A stretch of 64,000 nt of DNA from Micromonospora violae (GTDB taxonomy: Bacteria > Actinomycetota > Actinomycetes > Mycobacteriales > Micromonosporaceae): assembly GCF_004217135.1 (NCBI RefSeq), contig NZ_SHKK01000001.1, forward strand, positions 4,464,001 to 4,528,000. Direction: 5' to 3'. A program made the translations under genes and the position numbers. Shown one piece after another: positions 33,211-41,258 of this stretch (position 1 is its first letter; each line of letters starts with the position of its first letter). The notes beneath the pieces are model-generated. The model was not told the origin of the DNA, made no database searches, and saw only the letters and a list, made by a program, of their open reading frames with translations.

Positions 33211-35217
33211 TCAGGGCAGGTCGTTGGCGCGACGGATGACCGTCACCAGGTCGTCGATGATGCCGGTGAGGGCGAAGTCCTTCGGGGTGAAGACCCGGGC
33301 GACCCCGGCCGCCCGGAGGGTGTCCGCGTCGCTGGCCGGGATGATGCCGCCGACGACCACCGGCAGGTCCGCCCGGCCAGCGGCGCGCAGCCCGTCGAGC
33401 ACCGCGGGCACGGCGGCCAGGTGCGATCCGGAGAGCACGGAGAGCCCGACCAGGTCGACGTCCTCCTGCACGGCAGCGGTGACGATCTGCCCCGCGGTCA
33501 ACCGGATGCCCTGGTAGACGACCTCGAAGCCGGCGTCGCGGGCGCGTACCGCGATCTGTTCCGCGCCGTTGGAGTGCCCGTCCAGGCCGGGTTTGCCGAC
33601 CAGCAGCCGCAGCCGGCCACTGCCCAACTCCCGGGCGGTGGCGGCGACCCGCTCGCGGACCGCCGCGAGGCCCTGCTCACCGCCGCCGCCGGTGCCGCCG
33701 GCGAGGCCGGTCGGCGCCCGGTACTCGCCGAAGACCTGGCGCAGCGCGCCGGCCCACTCGCCGGTGGTCACCCCGGCCCGCACGCACTCCAGCGTCGCCG
33801 GCATCAGGTTGGTGGTGGTCGCGGCGTCCGCGCGCAGCCGGGCCAGCGCCGCGTCGACCACGGCCGCGTCCCGCGCGGCCCGCCACCGGTGTACGCCGTT
33901 CACGGCCGCCGCCTCGACCGCCGGATCGACCTGCTCGACGGTCGCCGCGCCGGCGGCGGTCAGCGGGGAGGGTTCGGTCTCGGTGTACCGGTTGACCCCG
34001 ACCACCACGTCGGCACCGGACTCCATCCGCCGGCGGCGTTCGGCCAGCGACGCGACCAGCGCGCTCTTGAGGTAGCCGGTCTCCACGGCGGCGACGACGC
34101 CGCCCAACTCGAGCACCTTGTCCAACTCGACCCGCGCCCCGGTGACCACCTCGTCGACCAGCGCGGTCATCACGTGCGAGCCGGCGAAGAGGTCGGGGTA
34201 TTCGAGCAGGTCCGACTCGTACGCCAGGACCTGCTGCATCCGCAGCGACCACTGCTGGTCCCACGGGCGGGGCAGGCCGAGGGCCTCGTTCCAGGCGGGC
34301 AGTTGGACCGCCCGGGCGCGCGCGTCGCGGGACATCGTCACGCCGAGCATCTCCAGCACGATGCGCTGGATGTTGTTCTCCGGCTGCGCCTCGGTGAGGC
34401 CGAGCGAGTTGACCTGCACGCCGTAACGGAATCGCCGTTGCCGGGCGTCGGTGACCCCGTACCGGTCCCGGGTGATCTCGTCCCAGAGCACGCCGAACGC
34501 GCGCATCTTGGCGATCTCCTCGACGAAGCGCACCCCGGCGTTGACGAAGAACGAGATCCGCTGGACCACGTCGCCCATCCGCTCGGCCGGCACCTGGCCG
34601 GAGTCACGGACAGCGTCGAGCACGGCGACGGCGGTGGCCAGCGCGAAGCCGACCTCCTGCACGGGCGTGGCGCCGGCCTCCTGGAGGTGGTACGAGCAGA
34701 TGTTGACCGGGTTCCACCGGGGCATCTCGCGCAGCGTGTACGCCACCACGTCGGCGGTGAGCCGCAGCGACGCCGCCGGCGGGAAGATGTAGGTGCCCCG
34801 GGACAGGTACTCCTTGATGATGTCGTTCTGGGTGGTGCCGGCGCACCGGGCCAGGTCGGCGCCCTGCTCCAGCCCGACGGTGCCGTACAGGGCGAGCAGC
34901 CACATCGCCGGGGCGTTGATGGTCATCGAGGTGTTCGTGTCGGCGAGCGGGAGACCGTCGAAGAGCGCCCGCATGTCACCGAGGTGGGCCACCGGCACAC
35001 CGACCCGGCCGACCTCACCGGTGGCGAGTTCGTGGTCCGGGTCGTACCCGGTCTGGGTGGGCAGGTCGAAGGCGACCGAGAGCCCGGTCTGCCCCTTCGC
35101 CAGGTTGCGGCGGAAGAGAGCGTTGGTCGCCGCGGCCGACGAGTGGCCGGCGTAGGTGCGCATCACCCACGGGCGGTCCCGCTCGGGCAGCCGCCCCGGG
35201 AATGCCGTCTCATCCAT
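33211..35217 (-). CDS. ecm: Ethylmalonyl-CoA mutase
   Basis: An adenosylcobalamin enzyme converting (2R)-ethylmalonyl-CoA to methylsuccinyl-CoA. The 668 residues have the mutase barrel with RTYAGHSSAAATN, DLPTQTGYDPDH, EYLSRGTYIFPP and QVNSLGLTEAQPENN, closely following Ecm/MeaA rather than methylmalonyl-CoA mutase. The C-terminal B12 domain has the DxHxxG motif in GLDGHSNG, with GLSVLSGSH and VVGGIIP, so barrel and B12 domain are on one chain, unlike IcmA. TAGACT is exactly at -12 to -7 of the ATG, and the shared motif overlaps the promoter. Confidence 0.94.
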   Translation of the reverse strand: MDETAFPGRLPERDRPWVMRTYAGHSSAAATNALFRRNLAKGQTGLSVAFDLPTQTGYDPDHELATGEVGRVGVPVAHLGDMRALFDGLPLADTNTSMTINAPAMWLLALYGTVGLEQGADLARCAGTTQNDIIKEYLSRGTYIFPPAASLRLTADVVAYTLREMPRWNPVNICSYHLQEAGATPVQEVGFALATAVAVLDAVRDSGQVPAERMGDVVQRISFFVNAGVRFVEEIAKMRAFGVLWDEITRDRYGVTDARQRRFRYGVQVNSLGLTEAQPENNIQRIVLEMLGVTMSRDARARAVQLPAWNEALGLPRPWDQQWSLRMQQVLAYESDLLEYPDLFAGSHVMTALVDEVVTGARVELDKVLELGGVVAAVETGYLKSALVASLAERRRRMESGADVVVGVNRYTETEPSPLTAAGAATVEQVDPAVEAAAVNGVHRWRAARDAAVVDAALARLRADAATTTNLMPATLECVRAGVTTGEWAGALRQVFGEYRAPTGLAGGTGGGGEQGLAAVRERVAATARELGSGRLRLLVGKPGLDGHSNGAEQIAVRARDAGFEVVYQGIRLTAGQIVTAAVQEDVDLVGLSVLSGSHLAAVPAVLDGLRAAGRADLPVVVGGIIPASDADTLRAAGVARVFTPKDFALTGIIDDLVTVIRRANDLP

Positions 35218-35222
35218 GGCCG

Positions 35223-35228
35223 GAGTCT
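35223..35228 (-). promoter_or_regulatory. Leaderless -10 of ecm
   Basis: On the minus strand TAGACT is followed by six bases and the ATG, placing the transcription start at the A of ATG. The operator-like motif is directly upstream and overlaps the first base of the -10. Confidence 0.6.
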
Positions 35229-35242
35229 AAGTTACCGTTCAG
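35227..35242. promoter_or_regulatory. Shared 16-bp operator-like motif, ecm promoter
   Basis: CTAAGTTACCGTTCAG; it matches the icmA site at 12 of 16 when reverse-complemented. The 13-mer TACCGTTCAGTAA (35233-35245) is identical to that at ccr (14318-14330). It sits between the -35 position and the -10. Confidence 0.6.
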
Positions 35243-35368
35243 TAAAAAGGGCTGTGGAAAACCACACAGGTCCATGTCGGGGACGTCCGGGTGCCAAGCG
35301 CCCGCAGTGGCGCGGACCGCCACACCCCGGGCACCACCCAGGCCAGGCCAGGACGCACACTGGACAGC

Positions 35369-36220
35369 ATGGATGACGAGCTGGCCATCTCCGTCCGAGG
35401 GCTGCGCAAGGCGTACGGCGACAACGTGGCCGTGGCGGGCGTGGATCTCGACGTCCACCGTGGCGAGGTGTTCGCGTTGCTCGGCCCCAACGGCGCTGGC
35501 AAGACCACCACGGTGGAGATCCTGGAGGGCTACCGGCGTCGCGACTCGGGCGAGGTGACGGTGCTCGGCACGGACCCGGCCCAGGCCGATCCGGACTGGC
35601 GGTCCCGCGTGGGCATCGTGCTGCAGGGCACCGGGGAGTTCGACGAGCTGACAGTGGCCGAGGTGGTCCGGCACTTCTCCGGCTTCTATGCCGACGCCGA
35701 CGACCCGGACAAGGTGATCGAGCGGGTCGGGTTGACCGACAAGGCGAAGGCTCGTACGCACACCCTCTCCGGCGGCCAGAAGCGCCGCCTGGACGTGGCG
35801 CTGGGCATCATCGGCCGACCGGAGCTGCTCTTCCTCGACGAGCCGACCACCGGTTTCGACCCCGAGGCCCGCCGCGAGTTCTGGGAGCTGATCCGCGACC
35901 TCGCCGCAGCCGGCACCACCATTCTGCTCACCACCCACTACCTGGACGAGGCCGAGGCCCTCGCCGACCGGGTCGGCGTGATCGCCGGCGGTCGGCTGGT
36001 CGAGGTGGCCGCCCCGAACCGGCTGGGCAATCGGCAGGAGGCCCTCGCGACGGTCTCCTGGCGTACCCCGGAAGGGACCTTGGACAGCGCGCAGACCGCG
36101 ACGCCGACGGCCTTCGTGGCCGACCTCGCCGCGCGCCACGACGGCGAGGTCCCCGGGCTCACGGTGACCCGGCCGACCCTGGAGGACGTCTACCTCACCA
36201 TGATCGGACACGCGCGATGA
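35369..36220 (+). CDS. ABC transporter ATP-binding subunit (drug-exporter type)
   Basis: 283 residues from ATG 35369. Walker A is GPNGAGKTTT, the signature is LSGGQKRR, Walker B is LLFLDEPTTGFD, and the switch His is in LLTTHYLDEAE. The C-terminal extension (about 225-283) matches the DrrA-like exporters. It overlaps the permease start by four bases (ATGA). The substrate is unknown. CACACT about 7 bases upstream of the ATG may be the -10 of a leaderless transcript. Confidence 0.88.
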   Translation: MDDELAISVRGLRKAYGDNVAVAGVDLDVHRGEVFALLGPNGAGKTTTVEILEGYRRRDSGEVTVLGTDPAQADPDWRSRVGIVLQGTGEFDELTVAEVVRHFSGFYADADDPDKVIERVGLTDKAKARTHTLSGGQKRRLDVALGIIGRPELLFLDEPTTGFDPEARREFWELIRDLAAAGTTILLTTHYLDEAEALADRVGVIAGGRLVEVAAPNRLGNRQEALATVSWRTPEGTLDSAQTATPTAFVADLAARHDGEVPGLTVTRPTLEDVYLTMIGHAR

Positions 36221-37062
36221 CGACCACGACGAAGCCGGCGACGCCGATCACCGCGACCCGCGGCCGGCGGCCGGGTGCCGCTGCGCTCGCCCTGCGCCAG
36301 GGCCGGCTGGAGACCACCCAGTTCCTGCGCAGCCGGGAGTCGGTGGTCTTCACGATGGGCTTCCCCATCATCATGATCCTGATCTTCGCGTCGATCTTCC
36401 ATGGGACGATCGGCGGCGGGGTGAAGTTCACGCAGTACTTCATCACCGGCATGATCGCGACCGGTCTGATGACCGTGAGCTTCCAGAACCTGGGCATCTG
36501 GATCCCGGTCGAGCGGGACCGAGGGGTGCTCAAGCGCTACCGGGGCACGCCGATGCCGAAGTGGGTCTGGTTCGCCGGCAAAGTGATCATGGTGGTGGTG
36601 ATCGGAATCGCCGAGACGGCGCTGCTGCTGGCCGTCGCGGTGGCGCTGTTCGACCTCGACCTGCCCGGCACCGCCGAGAAGTGGTTCACCTTCGGCTGGG
36701 TAGCCGTACTCGGGGTGACCGCGTGCACCCTGTCCGGCATCGCGATCTCGTCGCTGGCCCGCAGCGCCCGCAGCGGCTCGGCGGTGGTCACCCCGGTCGC
36801 CCTGGTCCTCCAGTTCATCTCCGGGGTGTTCTTCGTCTTCACCGACCTGCCCACCTGGATGCAGCAGGTGGCGGCGCTGTTCCCGCTCAAGTGGATGTGC
36901 CAGGGCCTGCGGTCGGTGTTCCTGCCGGAGAGCTTCGGCGCCCAGGAACCGGGCGGCTCGTTCGAGCTGGGCCGGGTGGCGATGGTGCTGGCCCTGTGGT
37001 GCGTGATCGGCCTGGTGGTCTGCCTGACCACCTTCCGCTGGACCACCAAGCGCGACGGCTGA
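36217..37062 (+). CDS. ABC-2 type permease
   Basis: 281 residues with six membrane segments (FTMGFPIIMILIFASIF, YFITGMIATGLMTVSF, VIMVVVIGIAETALLL, FGWVAVLGVTACTLSGI, VTPVALVLQFISGVFFVF, MVLALWCVIGLVVCL). The intracellular ERDRGVLKRYRGTP coupling segment is typical. It forms an exporter with the preceding ATPase through translational coupling. Confidence 0.88.
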   Translation: MTTTTKPATPITATRGRRPGAAALALRQGRLETTQFLRSRESVVFTMGFPIIMILIFASIFHGTIGGGVKFTQYFITGMIATGLMTVSFQNLGIWIPVERDRGVLKRYRGTPMPKWVWFAGKVIMVVVIGIAETALLLAVAVALFDLDLPGTAEKWFTFGWVAVLGVTACTLSGIAISSLARSARSGSAVVTPVALVLQFISGVFFVFTDLPTWMQQVAALFPLKWMCQGLRSVFLPESFGAQEPGGSFELGRVAMVLALWCVIGLVVCLTTFRWTTKRDG

Positions 37063-37109
37063 GCCCTTCCGGGGCCCACGATCCGCCCCGGAGCTGCCAG
37101 ACTTCGACG

Positions 37110-37922
37110 ATGACCGTTCGACCGACCCGGCGTGGGCTGCTCCTCGCGGGGGCAGGAGCGACGGCGCTGACGGTGGGGGTCGGCTGGGCAGCCCGTGACC
37201 TGATCCGCCCCTCGCCGGCACGGCCCGATCCCCCGGACGCGCCGGCCGGCGACGAGCGACTGACCAGCCGCCCGTCCGCCGCACGTGGCCGCTCGGTCGA
37301 CTTCTACACCGCCGTCCCGGCCGGGCACGGCGACGGTCAGGGGTTGCCCGTCTGCCTCGTGCTGCACGGCGCGTCCACCACCGCACGGGACTTCCCCGGG
37401 CTCGGCCTGGGCCGATTCCTGACCGATGCGGTACGTCGGGGCGCACCGCCGTTCGTGCTCGCCGGAGCGACCGGCGACCGCCTCTCCTGGCGGCCCGCCG
37501 GCCGGGACGACCCGCAACGGATGGTGCGGGAGGAACTGCCGGCCTGGTGTGCCGAGCAGGGCTTCGACGCTGGCCGGCTGGCGGCCTGGGGCTGGTCCAT
37601 GGGTGGCTTCGGCTCGCTGTTGCTCGCCGAGACCTGGCCGGGGCTACTCCGGGCGGTGGCGGCCTTCTCCCCCGCCGTCGCGCCCGGCGACGCCGTCTTC
37701 GCCGGTGTCGATCGGCTGCGCGGCGCTCCACTGGGCCTCTGGTGCGGTCGCCAGGACGACCTTCTCGACGACGTGCAGGCGCTGGAACGGGCCCTTCCCG
37801 AGCCGGCCGCCCGAGCCGAGTACGCCGACGGCCGGCACGACTTCCGGTACTGGGGCTCGGTCATACCCGACGCCCTCGACTTCGTCGCGGCGGCGCTGAC
37901 CGCGCCGCCCGGCCCGAACTGA
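37110..37922 (+). CDS. Tat-exported esterase of the alpha/beta hydrolase fold
   Basis: 270 residues. The N-terminus has a Tat-like signal (TRRGLLLAGAGATALTVGV) and a short Pro-rich linker. The fold carries CLVLHGAS as oxyanion loop, nucleophile GWSMGGFG, and a His in DGRHDFRYW. It resembles the esterase-D/antigen-85-like secreted group; the substrate is unknown. CAGACT occupies -12 to -7 of the ATG, so it is transcribed separately from the ABC genes. It is convergent with the next dehydrogenase. Confidence 0.82.
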   Translation: MTVRPTRRGLLLAGAGATALTVGVGWAARDLIRPSPARPDPPDAPAGDERLTSRPSAARGRSVDFYTAVPAGHGDGQGLPVCLVLHGASTTARDFPGLGLGRFLTDAVRRGAPPFVLAGATGDRLSWRPAGRDDPQRMVREELPAWCAEQGFDAGRLAAWGWSMGGFGSLLLAETWPGLLRAVAAFSPAVAPGDAVFAGVDRLRGAPLGLWCGRQDDLLDDVQALERALPEPAARAEYADGRHDFRYWGSVIPDALDFVAAALTAPPGPN

Positions 37923-37964
37923 GCCGACCGCGGGGCCTACCTGCGGGCCCCGCGGCTGCCGGTC

Positions 37965-38813
37965 TCAGTAGGTGTAGAAGCCCTTGCCGGTCTTGCGACC
38001 CAGGTCACCGGCGGTGACCATCCGCTGGAGCAGCTCCGGCGGGAAGAACTTCTCGTCGGCGGTGTCGGTGTAGATGTTCTTCGAGGCGTGCAGCAGCACG
38101 TCCACGCCGGTCAGGTCGGTGGTGGCCAGGGGGCCCATCGCGTGCCCGAAGCCCAGCCGGCAGGCGGTGTCCAGGTCCTCCGCGGACACCACCCCGGACT
38201 CGACCAGCTTGACCGCCTCCATCACCAGCGCGGAGATCAGCCGGGTCGTGACGAAGCCGGCGATGTCCCGGTTGACCACGACGACCGTCTTGCCGATCTC
38301 CTCGGCGAAGGCCCGCGCGGTGTCCAGCGTGGCGTCGCTGGTCTTGTAGCCGCGAACCAGCTCGCAGAGCTGCATCATCGGCACCGGGGAGAAGAAGTGC
38401 GTGCCGACGACCGCCTCGGGCCGCTCGGTCACCGCGGCGATCTGGGTGACCGGGATGGCCGAGGTGTTGGTGGCCAGCACCGCGTCCGACTTGCAGATCT
38501 TGTCCAGGGCACGGAACACCTCGTGCTTGATCTCCAGCCGCTCGAAGACCGCCTCGACCACGATGTCCGCGTCGGCCGCCGCCTCCAGGTCGGTGGTCGG
38601 GGTGATCCGAGCCAGCGTCGCCTCGACCTCGGACGCCTCGATCTTGCCCTTCTCGGCGAACTTCTCCAGTGACTTCCGAATGCCGCCGAGACCCCGGGTG
38701 GTGGCCGCGTCGTCCAGGTCGCGCAGCGTCACCTGCCAGCCCGCCTGCGCCGCCACCTGGGCGATGCCGGACCCCATCAACCCGGCCCCGACGACCGCGA
38801 GTCGACCCGCCAT
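37965..38813 (-). CDS. 3-hydroxybutyryl-CoA dehydrogenase
   Basis: NAD(P)-dependent oxidation of (S)-3-hydroxybutyryl-CoA or reduction of acetoacetyl-CoA. The 282 residues show GAGLMGSGIAQ (nucleotide loop), ATNTSAIPVT, catalytic His in GTHFFSPVPMM, Glu in CELVRG, and the C-terminal DRKTGKGFYTY-like end (GRKTGKGFYTY). GGGAG lies eight bases before the ATG. The shared motif 53 bases upstream and a TAGGGT -10 have the same spacing as at icmA, which links it to the same control. Confidence 0.92.
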   Translation of the reverse strand: MAGRLAVVGAGLMGSGIAQVAAQAGWQVTLRDLDDAATTRGLGGIRKSLEKFAEKGKIEASEVEATLARITPTTDLEAAADADIVVEAVFERLEIKHEVFRALDKICKSDAVLATNTSAIPVTQIAAVTERPEAVVGTHFFSPVPMMQLCELVRGYKTSDATLDTARAFAEEIGKTVVVVNRDIAGFVTTRLISALVMEAVKLVESGVVSAEDLDTACRLGFGHAMGPLATTDLTGVDVLLHASKNIYTDTADEKFFPPELLQRMVTAGDLGRKTGKGFYTY

Positions 38814-38865
38814 CTACTTCTCCCTCGCTGCGATTGAGTGCCTGCCTGCACCCTAGTCGGCGAGC

Positions 38866-38881
38866 CTGAACGATGGCTAAG
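38866..38881. promoter_or_regulatory. Shared 16-bp operator-like motif, 3-hydroxybutyryl-CoA dehydrogenase promoter
   Basis: CTGAACGATGGCTAAG differs from the icmA site by one base. In the gene direction TAGGGT begins 26 bases from the motif start, exactly as TACACT does at icmA. Confidence 0.65.
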
Positions 38882-38914
38882 TGGCGGTGGGGCTGGATCT
38901 GCCGGGGCCCGATC

Positions 38915-40357
38915 TCAGATCTCCAGTGCCGGCTCCTCCGGTGTGGTGCCCCGCTCGACCGCCACCCCGAGCGCCCGCAGGTCGGCCACGAAGTCCGGGT
39001 AGCCCCGATCGACGTGGTGCACGTGCGAGACCTCGGTGACCCCGTCCGCGCAGAGCCCGGCGATGATCAGCCCCGCGCCGGCGCGGATGTCGGTGGCCCG
39101 CACCGGGGCACCGGAGAGCCGGTCCCGGCCCCGGACCACCGCGTGATGCCCGTCGGTCTTGATGTCCGCGCCGAGCCGCATCATCTCGTTGGCGAACATG
39201 AACCGGCCGTCGAAGATGTTCTCGGTGATCAGGGAGGCCCCGTCGCTGACGGCCGCCAGCCCGATCGCCATCGGCAGCAGGTCAGTGGCGAAACCGGGGT
39301 ACGGCAGCGTCACCACGTCCACCGCCCGGGGCCGCTCGTCCATCCGGACGCGGAAACCGTTCCCCCGGGTCTCCACCAGCCCGCCGGCGGCCACCACCTT
39401 GTCCAGGGCGACCTCCAGAAAGGCCGGGTCCAGCCCGGTCACCGTCACGTCGCCCCGGGTCATCGCCGCGCCGAACGCCCAGGTGCCGGCGACGATCCGG
39501 TCCCCCACCGTGGCGTGGCGGACCGGACGCAGACCGGGCACACCGGTGATCCGCAGCATCGACGTACCCGCACCGGCGATGCACGCGCCCATCTGGTTCA
39601 GCATCGTGCAGATGTCGACGATCTCCGGCTCCCGGGCCGCGTTGTCGATCACCGTGGTGCCCTGGGCCAGCACCGCGGCCATCACCAGGTTCTCGGTCGC
39701 GCCGACGCTGGGGAAGTCCAGCATGATGTCCGCGCCACGCAGCCCGTGCGGGGCGGAGGCGATGACGAACCCGTGCTCACCGGAGATCTCCGCGCCCATC
39801 CGGGTCAACCCGGAGATGTGCATGTCCAGGCCCCGCGACCCGATCGCGTCGCCGCCGGGATGGGCCACCCGCACGTACCCGCGGCGGGCCAGCAGGGGGC
39901 CGAGCACGCAGATCGAGGCGCGCAACCGTCGGACCAGGTCGTAGTCGGCCTCCGCGCCCGGCTGCTCGGGTACGTCGATCGTCACCGACCGGGACCGGGC
40001 CACGCCACCACGGGCGACCATCGGGTCGACCGGGTCGTCCGCGTCGAACTGGACGTCGCAGCCCAGCCGACGCAGCACCTCCCCCATGATCGCGATGTCG
40101 GTGATCCGTGGGACGTTGGTGATCACGCTGCGGCCGGGTGCGAGCAACGCGGCGGCCATCAGCTTCAACGCCGAGTTCTTGGCACCGACCACGTGCACGG
40201 TGCCGGCCAGCCGGGCGTCACCGCGGACCCGGATGACGTCGACATCGTTGACCGCCGGATCGCCGGCGTCGCCGGGACCGACCACCACCGGCCACCCGGC
40301 GGTGCTGTCCGGCCGCGCCGGGATGGTCAGGTCGGGAATCCGTAGGCTGTGCGTCAT
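38915..40357 (-). CDS. murA: UDP-N-acetylglucosamine 1-carboxyvinyltransferase (MurA) with Asp in place of the active-site Cys
   Basis: The first committed step of peptidoglycan synthesis: enolpyruvyl transfer from PEP to UDP-GlcNAc. 480 residues; the substrate Lys-Asn (VGAKNSALK), [20 protein letters not shown] and the C-terminal [11 protein letters not shown] are present. The loop that normally reads PGGC reads PGGDAIGSR, so the fosfomycin-target Cys is Asp, as in mycobacteria; intrinsic fosfomycin insensitivity is expected. An N-terminal extension of about 45 residues precedes the usual start. GAGGTGG lies eight bases before the ATG. The ATG overlaps the start codon of the divergent pduO-type gene by two bases. 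Confidence 0.92.
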   Translation of the reverse strand: MTHSLRIPDLTIPARPDSTAGWPVVVGPGDAGDPAVNDVDVIRVRGDARLAGTVHVVGAKNSALKLMAAALLAPGRSVITNVPRITDIAIMGEVLRRLGCDVQFDADDPVDPMVARGGVARSRSVTIDVPEQPGAEADYDLVRRLRASICVLGPLLARRGYVRVAHPGGDAIGSRGLDMHISGLTRMGAEISGEHGFVIASAPHGLRGADIMLDFPSVGATENLVMAAVLAQGTTVIDNAAREPEIVDICTMLNQMGACIAGAGTSMLRITGVPGLRPVRHATVGDRIVAGTWAFGAAMTRGDVTVTGLDPAFLEVALDKVVAAGGLVETRGNGFRVRMDERPRAVDVVTLPYPGFATDLLPMAIGLAAVSDGASLITENIFDGRFMFANEMMRLGADIKTDGHHAVVRGRDRLSGAPVRATDIRAGAGLIIAGLCADGVTEVSHVHHVDRGYPDFVADLRALGVAVERGTTPEEPALEI

Positions 40358-40928
40358 GGCCGTCCACCTCACGCGCATCTACACCAAGGCCGGCGACGCC
40401 GGCATGACCAGGCTGAGCAACAACGAGCAGGTGCCGAAGACCGATCCACGGATCGCCGCGTACGCGGATGTCGACGAGTGCAACGCGGCGATCGGCGTCG
40501 CCCTCGCGCTGGGAAACCTCGACGAGGAACTTCGCGGCGTGCTGGGGTCGGTGCAGAACGACCTGTTCGACGTCGGCGCCGACCTGTCCACCCCGGTGGA
40601 GCCGGAACCGAAGTACCCGCCGCTGCGGGTGACCGAGGAGTACGTCGAGCGCCTGGAGGGCTGGTGCGACGAGTACAACGCACGCCTGAGCAAGCTCGAC
40701 TCCTTCATCCTCCCCGGCGGCACCGCAGGCGCGGCGCTGCTGCACGTGGCGCGGACCATCGCCCGGCGTGCCGAACGGGCAGCGTGGGCCCTGGTCAGCC
40801 ACGATCCGGAACGAACCAGCACGCTCCCGGCAAAGTATCTCAACCGGCTCTCCGATCTGCTCTTTATCCTGTCAAGAACGGCAAATCCGGCAGGAGATGT
40901 GCTATGGGTGCCGGGCGGCAAGCGCTGA
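40356..40928 (+). CDS. PduO-type cob(I)alamin adenosyltransferase
   Basis: It makes adenosylcobalamin from ATP and cob(I)alamin, the cofactor of IcmA and Ecm in this window. The 190 residues have the PduO hallmarks [13 protein letters not shown] at the N-terminus, [48 protein letters not shown] (nearly invariant core) and [16 protein letters not shown] (40343-40348) ends 8 bases before the ATG, giving a nearly leaderless mRNA. The promoter lies inside the coding start of murA on the other strand. Confidence 0.93.
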   Translation: MAVHLTRIYTKAGDAGMTRLSNNEQVPKTDPRIAAYADVDECNAAIGVALALGNLDEELRGVLGSVQNDLFDVGADLSTPVEPEPKYPPLRVTEEYVERLEGWCDEYNARLSKLDSFILPGGTAGAALLHVARTIARRAERAAWALVSHDPERTSTLPAKYLNRLSDLLFILSRTANPAGDVLWVPGGKR

Positions 40929-40997
40929 ACGTCGGGCGCTCCGCACCACGTCGAAGTCTGGGTTCCCACTCTGCCTGCCACCACGCATAGTGCGGGC

Positions 40998-41076
40998 TTG
41001 ATCCACTCGGAATCACGAAAATCGGGGCATCCCCATCAGCAGGACACCCCGGATCCAAGAAAATCGAGTCGATCAA
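40998..41076. repeat. 79-bp palindromic element, family I, copy 2
   Basis: It starts TTGATCCACTCG and ends CGAGTCGATCAA, an 11-of-12 terminal inverted repeat, and is exactly as long as the copy at 5519-5597. The right end TCGAGTCGATCAA and the left end are the conserved parts; the internal stem differs (ATCGGGG against CCCCGGAT here). Confidence 0.75.
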
Positions 41077-41157
41077 CCCGATAAGGCGAGACCCACCCAC
41101 ACCGGTAACGGCAAGTGATCAAAGCCCGCGCCAGAACGGCGGGCAGTGCCCAACGAA

Positions 41158-41233
41158 GGGTTTCCGGGGGAGCCCGCCCGGTGCAGGGATCAAGCCTGAC
41201 CGCCCGGAGCCGGGCGGGCTCCCCCGGAAACCC
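41158..41233. repeat. Long hairpin with 24-bp perfect arms
   Basis: Arms 41158-41181 and 41210-41233 are perfect complements (GGGTTTCCGGGGGAGCCCGC and on). An internal alternative hairpin, CCGCCCGG (41200-41207) with CCGGGCGG (41210-41217), competes for the right arm. It is 26 bases beyond the DUF2550 stop, so it may terminate the atpC-DUF2550 transcript and, from the other side, the pduO-type transcript. Confidence 0.7.
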
Positions 41234-41258
41234 AGAAGAGCAACCACAGAAGAGCCGA

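Larger units (their letters stand above)
40929..41258. other. Intergenic region between convergent pduO-type and DUF2550 genes
   Basis: It is occupied by the second copy of the 79-bp family I palindrome and by a long hairpin with 24-bp arms. No gene or promoter is recognisable between them. Confidence 0.6.

Noticed and set aside
33211..35217. Methylmalonyl-CoA mutase
   Set aside because: The motifs RTYAGHSSAAATN and QVNSLGLTEAQPENN follow the Ecm/MeaA type, and ccr is in the same window.
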